64,000 nt of DNA. Origin: Aristolochia californica (taxonomy: Eukaryota; Streptophyta; Magnoliopsida; Piperales; Aristolochiaceae). The position numbers and the translations under genes are program-made. Below the pieces are notes generated by a model, which did not search any database, was not told the origin of the DNA, and saw only the letters and a program-made list of their open reading frames with translations. The first letter of the stretch is position 1; each line of letters starts with the position of its first letter. The stretch is taken from positions 18,288,801 through 18,352,800 of the forward strand of contig JARWKL010000015.1 in NCBI GenBank assembly GCA_029961685.1. The letters run 5' to 3'. Below are positions 38,279 through 49,938 of the stretch, one piece after another.

Positions 38279-38958
38279 AACTTATGGTTTGGGAGTCACC
38301 ACTCATTTCAAAATGCCTCACCCCCCTCTTCCGATGATTGCAAAACCCAATATATAAATAACTAAAAGAGTTTACAATCCTTAAAAATCACTGATACTTT
38401 TTGGAATTATCTCTCTCGGAATTTGTGCATTTCACTTTTGGATGTTCAATTTTTTTCAAATCCAGACTTGAGTTTTCATTCTCTCATTTTTCTCATAAAC
38501 AAAAAGATAACGCAAATAAATCACAACAAAATGAAAATTTTAGAGTTTATGTATGCAAAAAATTGAAAACTATAATAAATGTAAGTGAAGAAAATTATTT
38601 TACGTACTAAAAATGTACACCAAAGTTTTGTTATCCATGTTTTGGAAATTCCGCAAGTACAACCCGTATTAGGTTGGTGGAATTTTATTAGAAAAAGATT
38701 TCTAATTGATCCAAACATGTTTTAAATGTGGTGGATATGCATGTCTGAATCATGTTGAAGAAGCAAATGACCTAATGACCAAAATTTTTCAAGGAGAAGA
38801 AAAAATTAAATTCCCAAGTAAACGTACGGTGGGATATTTACCAGAGCCAGCCTACCCACTTTTTGCCTTTTTGCAAAAAGTAAACCTAACTATCATAGTT
38901 TAGTGTAAATATTTTGATCGATTAATAGTGTGTCACGGCTATAATTTTTGTTAGAAAT
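38279..38958 (+). repeat. Isolated C-type monomer inside the T-type domain
   Basis: This copy reads CCCCCCTCTTCCGATGATTG and AAAACCCAATATATAAATAAC, the C-type form. Its neighbours on both sides are T-type. Its left junction is abnormal: ATGTTGTGTAACTTATGGTTT lacks about 25 bp of the usual GGCTATAATTTTTGTTAGAAATGA. Confidence 0.82.
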
Positions 38959-41900
38959 GATTTAAGGTTTTGTAGTCTAAACTCAGTTAAAAATACATCG
39001 CCCCCAGTATTTCAATAATTGCAAAACCTAATATATATAAAACTTAAAGGGTTTTCAATCCTTGAAAATTGCATATAATTTGTAGAATTATCTCTCTCAG
39101 CATTTGTGTCTTTCCATTTTGGATGTTCAATTTTTTTTGAAATCCAAACTTGAGTTTTCACTCTCCCTTTTTTTATCGTAAACAAAAAGATAAGGCAAAT
39201 AGATCACAACAAAATGAAAATTTTAGAGTTTCTATAAGCAAAAAATTGAAAACTATAATAAATATAAGTGAAAAAAACTATTTCACGCACAAAACATGAA
39301 CACCAAAGTTTTGTTATCCATGTTTGGGAAATTCCACTAGTACAACCCCCAATAGCTTGGTGGAATTTTATAAGAAAGAGATTTCTAATTGATCCTAACA
39401 TGTTTTAAATGTCGTGGATTGCATTCCTAAAACATGTTGAAGATGGAAATGACCTAATGATCCAAAAAGTTTAAGGAGTAGAAAAAATTATATTCACAAG
39501 TTAACGGCCCACTTTTTGCCTATTTTACAAAAAGCGGACCTAACAATCATAGTTCAGCATTAATGTTTTGATCGATTAATGATGTGTAACGGCTATAATT
39601 TTTGTTGGAAATGATTTATGGTTTGGGACTAAACACTCAATTAAAAATGCCTCCCATCTTTTTTCGATGTTTGCAACACCTAATATATAAAAAACTAAAA
39701 GAGTTTACAATCCTTAAAACTCACATATACTTTTTTTAATTATCTCTCTCAGCATTTGTGCATTTCCATTTTGGATGTTCATTTTTTTTGAAATCCAAAC
39801 TTGAGTTTTCACTCTCCCATTTTTCTCGTAAACAAAAAGATAAGGCAAATAGATCACAACAAAATGAAAATTTTAGAGTTTATGTATGCAAAAAATTGAA
39901 AAATATAATAAATGTATGTGAAAAAATTATTTCAGGCATTAAAAATGAACACCAAAGTTTTGATATCCATGTTTTGGAAATTCCACTAGTACAACCCCCA
40001 ATAGCTTGGTAGAATTTTATAAGAAAGAGATTTCTAATTGATCCTAACATGTTTTAAATGTCATGGATTGCATTCCTAAAACATGTTGAAGATGTAAATG
40101 ACCTAATGATCTAGAAAGTTCAAGGAGTAGAAAAAATTATATACACAAGTTAACGTGCGGTGTGATATTTACAAGAGTTAAACAACCCACTTTTTGCCTA
40201 ATTTACAAAAAGCGGACCTAACAATCTTTGATCATCGTTAATGTTTTGATCGATTATTGATGTGAAACGACTATAATTTTTGTTAGAAATGACTTATGGT
40301 TTGGGAGTCAACACTCAGTTAAAAATGCCTCGCCCCCCTTTTTAGAAGAATGCAAAACCTAATATATAAAAAACTGAAAGAGTTTACAATCCTTAAAAAT
40401 CATAGATACTTTTATGAATTATCTCTTTCAGCATTTTTGCATTTCTAATTTGGATGTTCAATTTTTTTCCAAATCCAAATTTGATTTTTCTCTCCCCTAT
40501 TTTTCTCGTTATCAAAACAATAACGCAAATAGCTCACAACAAAATGAAAATTTTAGAGTTTATGTATGTCAAAATTGAAAAAAATAATAAATTTAACTGA
40601 ATAAAATTATTTCACGCACTAAAAATGAACACCAAAGTTTTGTAATCCATGTTTGGGAAATTCCACTTGTACAATCCCTAATAGCTCGGTGGAATTTCAT
40701 AAGAAAGAGATTTCTAATTGATCCTAACATGTATTAAATGTGGTGGATATGCATGCCTAAAACATGTTAAATATGCAAATGACCTAAAGATCCAAAATTT
40801 ACAAGGAGTAGAAAAAATTAAATTCTCAAGTTAACGTGCGTTGGGATATTTACCAGAGCCAAACAACCCAGTTTTTGCTTATTTTACAAAACACAGACCT
40901 AATAATCATAGATCATTGTAAATGTTTTGATCGATTAATGATGTGTAAATGCTATATTTTTTGTTAGAAATGACTCATGGTTAGGGAGTAACCACTCAGT
41001 TAAAAATGCCTCGCCCCTCCCTCCTCTTCCGATGATTGCAAAACCCAATATATAAAAAACTAAAAGAGTTTACAATCCTTAAAAATCCCAGATACTTTTT
41101 GGAATTATCTCTCTCAGCATTTGTAAATTTCTTTTTTGGATGTTCAAGTTTTTTTCAAATCCAAACTTGTGTTTTCACTCTCCCATTTTTCTCTTAAACA
41201 AAAAGATAAGGCAAATAGATCACAAAATAACGAAAATTAATGAGTTTATGTATGCAAAAAATTGAAAATTATAATCAATGTAAGTGAAGAAAATTATTTC
41301 ACGCACTAAAAATGAACACCAAAGGTTTTTTATCCACGCTTGGGAAATTCCACTAGTACAACACCTAATAGCGTAGTGGAATTTTAAAAGAAAGAGATTT
41401 CTAATTGTTCCTAACATGTTTTAAATGTGGTGGATATGCATGCCTGAAACATGTTGCAGATGCAAATGACTTAATGATCCAAAAAAATTGAGTAGAAAAA
41501 ATTAAATTCTTAAGTTAACATGCGGTGGGATATTTACAAAAGCCAAACAATTCAATTTTAGCCTCTTTTACAAAAGGCAGACCTAAGAATCATAGATCAT
41601 CGTAAATTTTTTGATCGATTAATGATGTGTAAGGGCCATAATTTTTGTAAGAAATGACTTATGGTTTGGGAGTCAACTCTCATTTAAAAATACCTCACCC
41701 CCCCTCTTCAATTGATTGCGCAACCCAATATATAAAAAACTAAAAGAGTTTACAATCCTTAATCATAGATACTTTTTGGAATTATCTCTCTCAGAATTTG
41801 TGCATTTCTTTTTTGGATGTTCAATTTTTTTTCAAATCCAAACTTGAGTTTTCACTCTCCCTTTTTTCTCGTAAACAAAAAGATAAGGCAAATAGATCAC

Positions 41901-43055
41901 AACAAAATGAAAATTTAGAGTTTATGTGTCTAAACAAATTGAAAACTATAATAAATGTAAGTGAAGAAAATTATTTCAAGCCCTAAAGATGAATGCCAAA
42001 GTATTGTTATCCATGTTTGGGAAATTGCACTAGTACAACCCCTAATAGCTTGAAGGACTTTTATAAAAATGAGATTTCTAATTGAACCAAACATGTTTTA
42101 AATGTGGTGGATATGCATGCCTGAAACATGTTGAAGATGCAAATGACCTAATGATCCCAAAATTTCAAGGAGTATAAAAAATAAAATTCTCAAGTTAACG
42201 TGTAGTAGGATATTTACCAGAGCCAAACAACCCACGTTTTGCCTATTTTAAAAAAAGCAGACATAACAATCATAGATCATCGTAAATGTTTTGAATGATT
42301 AATGATGTGTAACAACTATAATTTTTGTTAGAAATGACTTATGGTTTGGGAGTCAACACTCAGTTAAAAATGCCTCGGCCCCCCTCTTCTGATGATTGCA
42401 AAACCCAATATATAAAAAACTTAAAGAGTTTACAATCCTTAAAAATCACATATAATTTTTGGAATTATCTCTCTCAGCATTTGTGCATTTACATTTTGGA
42501 TGTTAATTTTTTTTTTCAAATCCAAACTTGAGTTTTCACTCTCCCATTTTTCTCGTAAACAAAAAGATATGGCAAATAGATCACAAAAAAATGAAAATTG
42601 TAGAGTTTATGTATGCAAAAAGTAGAAAACGTTAAAAAAATGTATGTGAAGAAAATTTTTTCACGCACTAAAAATGTACACCAAAGTTTTGTTATCTATG
42701 TTTGGGAAATTCCACTAGTACAACCCCTAATAGCTTGGTAGAATTTTATAAGATTGAGATTTCTAATTGATCCTAATATGTTTTAAATGTGGTGGATAAG
42801 CATGCCTGAAACATGTACAAGATGCAAATAATCATCCAAAATTTTGAGGAGTAGAAAAAATTAAATTTTCAAGTTAATGTGTGGTGGGATATTTACCAGA
42901 GCCATAAACCCTTATTTTTTGCTTATTTTAAAAAAAGTGGACCTAACAATCATAGATCACCGTAAATTTTTTGATCGATTAATGTTGTGTCATGGATATC
43001 ATTTTTGTTAGAAATGACTTATGGTTTGGGAGTCAACACTCAGTTAAAAATTCCT

Positions 43056-43057
<2 letters not shown>

Positions 43058-43096
<39 letters not shown>
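43058..43096 (+). repeat. C tract, 39 bases
   Basis: Longest uninterrupted C run in the window, at the usual monomer position. Confidence 0.9.
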
Positions 43097-43099
<3 letters not shown>

Positions 43100-44426
43100 C
43101 TCCCCTCTTCCGATTATTGCAAAACCCAATATATAAAAAACTAAAATAGTTTAAAATCCTTAAAAATCACAGATACTTTTTAGAATTATCTCTTTCAGCA
43201 TTTGTGCATTTCCATTTTGGATGTTCAATTTTTTTCAAATCCAAACTTCAGTTTTCACTCTCCCATTTTTCTCGTAAACAAAAAGTTAAGGCAAATAGAT
43301 CACAACAAAATGAATATTTTAGAGTTTAGGTATGCAAAAAAATTGAAAAATAGAATAAATGTAAGTGAAGAAAATTATTTCACCCACTAAAAATGAACAC
43401 CAAAGTTTTGTTATCCATGTTTGTGAAATTCCACTAGTACAACCCCTAATAGCTTGGTGGAATTTTATAAGAAAGAGATTTCTAATTGATCCTAACATGT
43501 TTTAAATGTGGTGGATATGCATGCCTGAAATATGTTGTAGATGAAAATAACCTAATGATCCTAAAATTTCTACCAGTAGAAAAAAATAAATTTTCAAGTT
43601 AACGTGCGATGGGATATTTAATAGAGCAAAAAACTCACTTTTTTCAAATTTTACAAAAAGCGGACCTAACAATCATAGATCATCATAAATTTTTTGATCT
43701 ATTAATGATATGTAACGGCTATAGTTTTTGTTGGAAATGACTATGGTTTAGGAGTCAACACTAAGTTAAAAAAGACTCCCCCCCCTGCCCCGTCTTCTTT
43801 CGATAATTGCGAAACCCAATATATAAAAAACTAAAAGAGTTTACAATCCTTAATAATCACAAATACTTTTCAGAATTATATCTATCAGTATTTGTGCATT
43901 TCCATTTTGGATGTTGAATTTTTTTCAAATCCAAACTTCAGTTTTCACTCTCCCATTTTTCTCGTAAACAAAAAGATAAGGCAAATAAATCACAACAAAA
44001 TGAAAATTTTAGAGTTTATGTTTGCAAAAAATTTATAACTATAATAAATGTAAGTGAAGAAAATTATTTCACGCACTAAAAATGAACACCAAAGTTTTGT
44101 TATCCATGTTTGGGAAATTCCACTAGTACAACCCCTAATGGTTTAGTGAAATTTTATGAGAAAGAGATTTCTAATTGATCCTAACATGTTTTAAATGTGG
44201 TGGATATGCTTGCCTGAAACATGTTCAAGATCCAAATGACCTAATGATCCACAAATTTCAAGGAGTAGAAAAAATTAAATTCTCAAGTTAACGTGCGGTG
44301 GGATATGTACTAGAAGCTAACAACCCACTTTTTGCCAATTTTACAAAACGCGGACCTAACAATCATAGATCATCGTAAATGTTTTGATTGATTAATGATG
44401 TAATGGCTATCATTTTTGTAAGAAAT

Positions 44427-45850
44427 GACTCATGGTTTGGGAGTCAACACTCAGTTAAAAATGCCTCGCCCCTCCTTCCCCCCCTCTTCCGATGATTGCA
44501 AAAGCCAATATATAAAAAACTGAAAGAGTTTACAATCATTAAAAATCACAGATACTTTTTGGAATTAACACCCTAAGCAATTGTGCATTTCCAGTTTTGA
44601 TGTTTAATTTTTCTTCAAATCCAAACTTGAGTCTTCACTTTCCCATTTTTTCTCGTAAACAAAAATATAAGGCAAAAAGATTACAACAAAATGAAAATTT
44701 AACTTTTTCTATATTCAAAAAATTGAAAACTATAATAAATTTAAGTAAAGAAAATTATTTCACGCACTAAAAATGAACACCAAAGTATTGTTATCCATGT
44801 TTCGGAAATTCCACAAGTACAACCCCTAATAGCTTGGTGGAATTTTATAAGAAAGAGATTTCGAATTGATCCTAACATGTTTTAAATGTGCTGGATGTGC
44901 ATGCCTGAAACATCTTGAAGATGCAAATGATCCAAAAATTTCAAGGAGTAGAAAAAATTAAATTCTCAAGTTAACGTGTGGTGGGATATTTACCAGAGCC
45001 AAACGACCTAGTTTTTTCCAATTTTACAAAAAGCGGATCTAACTATCATAGATCATCATAAATGTTTTAATTGATTAATGATGTGTAACGGCTATAATTT
45101 TTGTTAGAAATGACTTATGGTTTGGCAGTCAACACTCAGTAAAAAATGCCACGCCACCCCTCTTCCGATGATTCCAAAACCCAATATATAAAAAAACTAA
45201 AAGAGTTTACAATCCTTAAAAATCACAGATACTTTTTGGAACAATCTCTCTCAGTATTCGTGCATTTCCATTTTGGATGTGAATTTTTTTTGAAATCCAA
45301 ACTTGAGTTTTCACTCTCCCATTTTCTCGTAAACAAAAAGAAAAGCCAAATAGATCACAACAAAATGAAAATTTTAGAGTTTATGTATGCAAAAAATTGA
45401 AAACTAAAATAAATTTAAGTGAAGAAAATTATTTCATGCACTAAAAATGAACACCAAAGTTTTGTTATTAATGTTTGAAAAGTTCCACTACTACAACCCC
45501 TAATAGCTTGGTGAAATTTTATTGGAAAGAGATCTCTAATAGAATCCTAACATGTTTTAAATGTGGTGGATATTCATGCTTGAAACACGTTGAAGATGCA
45601 AATGACTTAATGATCCAAAAATTTCAAGGACTAGAAAAAAATTAAATTCTCAAGTTAACGTGTGGTGGGATATTTACCAGAGCCAAACAACAAACTTTTT
45701 GCCTATTTTACAAAAAGCGGACCTAAGAATCATAGATCATCATAAATGTTTCAAACGATTAATGATGTGTAACGGCTATAATTTTTGTTAGAAATGCATT
45801 ATGGTTTGGAAGTCAACACTCTGTTAAAAATGCCTCCCTCCCCCTCCCCA

Positions 45851-45881
<31 letters not shown>

Positions 45882-47217
45882 CCCTCCCTCTTCCTGCGAT
45901 TGCAAAACCCAATATATAAAAAATTGAAAGAGTTTACAATCCTTAAAAATCACATATACTTTTTAGAATTATCTCTCTCAGCATTTGTGCATTTCCAGTT
46001 TTGATGTTTAATTTTTCTTCAAATCCAAACTTGAGTTTTCACTCTACCATTTTTTCTCGTAAACAAAAAGATAAGGCAAAAAGATCACAACAAAATGAAA
46101 ATTTAACAGTTTCTATATGCACAAAATTGAAAACTATAATAAATGTAAGTGAAGAAAATTATTTCATGCACTAAAAATGAACACAAAAGTTTTGTTATCC
46201 ATGTTTCAGAAATTCCACTTGTACAACCCCTAATAGCTTGCAGGAATTTTATAAGAAAGAGATTTCTAATTGATCCTAACATGTTTCAAATGTGGTAGAT
46301 ATGCATGCCTGAAACATGTTGAAGATGCAAATGACCTAAAGATCAAAAAATTTCAAGGAGGATAAAAAATTAAATTCTCAAGTTAACGTGTGGTGGGATA
46401 TTTACCAGACCCTAACAGCCCACTTTTTTCCTATTTTACACAAAGCGCACCTAACAATCATAGATCATCGTAAATGTTTTGCTCGATTAATGATGTGTAA
46501 CGACTATAATTTTTGTTAGAAATGACTTATGGTTTGGCAGTCAACACTCAGTCAAAAAAGCCTCGCGCCCCCCCTCCCCCCCTCTTCTGATGATTCCAAA
46601 ACCCAATATATAAAAAAACTAATAGAGTTTACAATCCTTAAAAATCACAGACACTTTTTGGAATAATCTCCCTCAACATTTGTGCATTTCCATTTTAGAT
46701 GTTCAATTTTTTTTATAATCCAAACTTGAGTTTTCACTCTCCAATTTTTCCCGTAAACAAAAAGAAAAGCCTAATAGATCACAACAAAATGAAAATTTTA
46801 GAGTTTATGTATGCAAAAAATTGAAAACTATAACAAATTTAAGTTAAGAAAATTACTTCAAGCACTAAAAATTAACACCAAAGTTTTGTTATCCATGTTT
46901 GGGAAATTCCACTAGTACAACCCCTAATAGCTTGGTGGAATTTTATAAGAAAGAGACTTCTATATGGTCCTAACATGTTTTAAATGTGGTGGATATGCAT
47001 GCCTGAAACATGTTGAAGATGCAAAAGATCTAATTATTCAAAAATTTCAAGGAGTAGAAAACAAAATTCTGAAGTTAACGCGTGGAGTGGGATATTTACA
47101 AGAGCCAAACAACCCTATTTGTGCCTAATTTACTAAAAGTGGACTTAACAATCATAGAACATCATAAATGTTTGGATCAATTAATGATGTGCAACGGCTT
47201 TAATTTTTTTTAGAAAT
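44427..47217 (+). repeat. Two copies of a two-monomer higher-order unit
   Basis: Monomers at 44427 and 45796 share CCAGTTTTGATGTTTAATTT, TTTCTTCAAATCC, ATTTTTTCTCGTAAAC, GGCAAAAAGAT and a shortened AAAATTTAAC segment. Monomers at 45112 and 46524 share GGCAGTCAACACTCAGT, GATTCCAAAACCC, seven A after TATAT, GGAA(C/T)AATCTC and AAAAAGAAAAGCC. The pairs alternate at a spacing of about 1.37-1.41 kb, giving the pattern X-Y-X-Y. The unit is not seen further along. Confidence 0.8.
45851..45878 (+). repeat. C tract, 28 bases
   Basis: C run at the usual monomer position, in the first monomer of the second two-monomer unit of the 44.4-47.2 kb duplication. The partner monomer at 44427 is not expanded. 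Confidence 0.9.
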
Positions 47218-47264
47218 GACTTATGGTTTGGGAGTCAACACTCAGTAAAAAATGCCACACCCTC

Positions 47265-47265
<1 letters not shown>

Positions 47266-47301
<36 letters not shown>
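47266..47301 (+). repeat. C tract, 36 bases
   Basis: C run at the usual monomer position, followed by TCTCTCTCC. Confidence 0.9.
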
Positions 47302-47303
<2 letters not shown>

Positions 47304-48641
47304 TCTCTCCCCTCTTCCGATGATTGGAAAACCCAATATATAAAAAACTAAAAGAGTTTACAATCCTTTAAAATCACAGATACTTTATGGAATTATCTCT
47401 CTCTGCATTTGTGCATTTCTATTATGGATGTTCAATTTTTTTTCAAATCCAAACTTGAGTTTTAACTCTCCTATTTTTTCTCGTAAACAAAAAGATAAGG
47501 CAAATAGATCACAACAAAAGGAAAATTTTTGAGTTTATGTATGCAAAAAATATAAAACTAAAATAAATGTAAGTGAATAAAATTATTTCACGCACTAAAA
47601 AATGAACTCCAAAGTTTTCTTTTCCATGTTAGGGAAATTCCACTAGTACAATCCCAAATAGCTTGCTGGTATTTTATAAGAAAGAGATTTCTAATTGATC
47701 CTAACTTGTTTTAATTGTGGTGGATATGCATGCCTGAAACTTGTTGACGATTGAAAGGACCTAATGATCCAAAAATTTTAAGGAGTAGAAAAATTAAATT
47801 CTCAAGTTAATGTGAGGTGGGATATTTACCAGAGCCAAACAACCCACTTTTTGCCTATTTTACAAAAAGTGGACCTAACAATCATAGATCTTCGTAAATG
47901 TTTTGATCGATTAATGATGTGTAACGGCTATAATTTTTGTTAAAAATGACTTATGGTTTGGGAGTCAACACTCAGTTAAAAATGCCTTGCCCACCCCTCT
48001 TCCGATGATTACGAAACCCCATATATAAAACACTAAAAAAGTTTGCAATCCTTAAAAATCACATTTTATTTTTGGAATTATCTCTCTCAGAATTTGTGCA
48101 TTTCCATTTTGGATGTTCAATTTTTTTTCAAATCCAAACTTGAGTTTTCACTCTCCCTTTTTCTCGTAAAAAAAAAATATATGGAAAATAGATCGCAACA
48201 AAATGAAAATTTTAGAGTTTATGCATGCAAAAAATTGAAAACTATAAAAAATGTAAGTGAAGAAAATTATTTCATGCACTAAAACTAAACACTAAAGTTT
48301 TGTTATCCATGTTAGGGAAATTCCACTAGTACAACCTCTAATAGCTTGGTGGAATTTTATAAGATATAGATTTCTAATCGATCCTAACATGTTTTAAATG
48401 TGGTGGATATGCATGCCTGAAACATGTAGAAGATCCAAATGACCTAATGATCCAAAAATTACAAGGAGCAGAAAAAAATAAACTCATTAGTTAACGTGCA
48501 GTGCGATATTTACAAGAGACAAACAACCCACTTTTTGACTATTTTACAAAAAGAGGACCTAACAATCATAGATCATCATAAATGTTTTTATCGATTAATG
48601 ACGTGTAACGGTTATAATTTTTGTTAGAAATGACTTATGGT

Positions 48642-49251
48642 TTAAGAGTCAACACTCAGGTAAAAATGCCTCTTACCCTCTTCCGATGATTGCAAAACCC
48701 AATATGTAAAAACCTAAAAGAGTTTACAATCGTTAAAAGTCACATATACTTTTTGGAATTAACTGTCTTAGCATTAAAAGTCAATTTGTTTTTAAATCCA
48801 AACTTGTGTTTTCACTCTCCTATTTTTCTCGTAAAGAAAAATATAAGGCAAATAGATCACAACAAAATGAAAATTTTTGAGTTTATGTATGCAAAAACTA
48901 GAAAACTATAATAAATGTAAGTGAAGAAAATTATTTCACGCACTAAAAATGACACTAAAGTTTTGTTATCCATGTTTGGGAAATTCCACTAGTACAACCC
49001 CTAATAGGTTGCTGGAATTTTATAAGAAATAGATTTCTAATATATCCAAACATGTTTTAATTATGGTGGATAAGCATGCCAGAAACATGTTGATGATGCA
49101 AATGACCTAATGATCCAAGTTAATGTCCGATTGGATATTTACCAGAGCCAAACAACCAACTTTTTGCCTATTTTACAAAAAGCAGACCTAGATCCTCTTA
49201 AATGTTTTGATCGATTCATGATGTGTAATGGCTATAATATTTGTTAGAAAT
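48642..49251 (+). repeat. Monomer with several small deletions
   Basis: 610 bp. Three gaps are visible: AGCATTAAAAGTCAATTTG (26 bp or so missing after AGCATT), ATGATCCAAGTTAATG (about 33 bp missing, removing the AATTTCAAGGAGTAG segment) and GACCTAGATCC (8-9 bp missing). The last gap is shared with copies near 53657 and 57672. Confidence 0.82.
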
Positions 49252-49938
49252 GACCTATGGTTTGGGAGTCAACACTCAGTTCAAACAAGCCATGCCCCCC
49301 CCCCACCTCTCCTCTTTTGATGATTGCAAAACCCACTATATAAAAAACTAAAAGAGTCTACTATCCTTAAAAATCACAGATACTTTTTGGAATTATCTCT
49401 CTCAGGATTTGTGCATTTCCATTTTGGATGTTCAATTTTTTTTCAAATCCAAACTTGAGTTTTGACACTCCCATTTTTCTCAGAAACAAAAAGATATGGC
49501 AAATAATCACAACAAAAGGAAAACTTTAGAGTATATGTATGAAAAAATTGAAAACTATAAGAAATGTTAGTGAATAAATTATTTCATGCACTAAAAATGA
49601 ACACCAAAGTTATCCATGTTTGGAAAATTCCACTAGTAAAACCCCTAATAGCATGCTAGAATTTTATAAGAAAGAGATTTCTAATTGATCCTAACATGTT
49701 TTAAATGTGGTAGATATGCATGCCTGAAACATGTTGAAGATGCAAATGACCTAAAGATCAAAAAGTTACATGGAGTAGAAAAAATTAAATTCTCAAGTTA
49801 ACGAGCGGTGGGATATTTACCAGAGCCAAACAACCCACTTTTTGCCTATTTAACAAAAATCGGACCTAACAATCATAGATCATCATAAATTTTTTGATCG
49901 ATTAATGATGTGTAACGGCTATAATTTTTTTTAGAAAT

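Larger units (their letters stand above)
14534..40971 (+). other. T-type subfamily domain of the satellite
   Basis: Almost every monomer here reads CTTTTCCGATG-like before the TATA-like stretch and AACCTAATAT in it. Monomers to the left (from 1) and right (to 64000) read CTCTTCCGATG and AACCCAATAT. By eye about 30 of 36 copies carry CCTAAT exactly. The exceptions are near 15055 and 17787 (CCAAAT), 15741 (CCCAATAAAT), 28593 (CCATAATAAAT), 29210 (CGTAAT) and the C-type copy at 38279. No monomer outside the domain carries CCTAAT. The left edge lies between the markers near 13265 (C) and 14605 (T), the right edge between about 40360 (T) and 41045 (C). Both mobile elements lie inside. Confidence 0.8.

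Noticed and set aside
38706..38903. Plus-strand peptide with CFKCGGYACLxHVEEANDL, briefly suggestive of a zinc-binding or pentatricopeptide motif
   Set aside because: Only one C-x2-C pair without a second metal pair, no repeat of the motif, and the frame is closed in most monomers. The same stretch appears at 24891, 50722 and 54775 only because the DNA is repeated.
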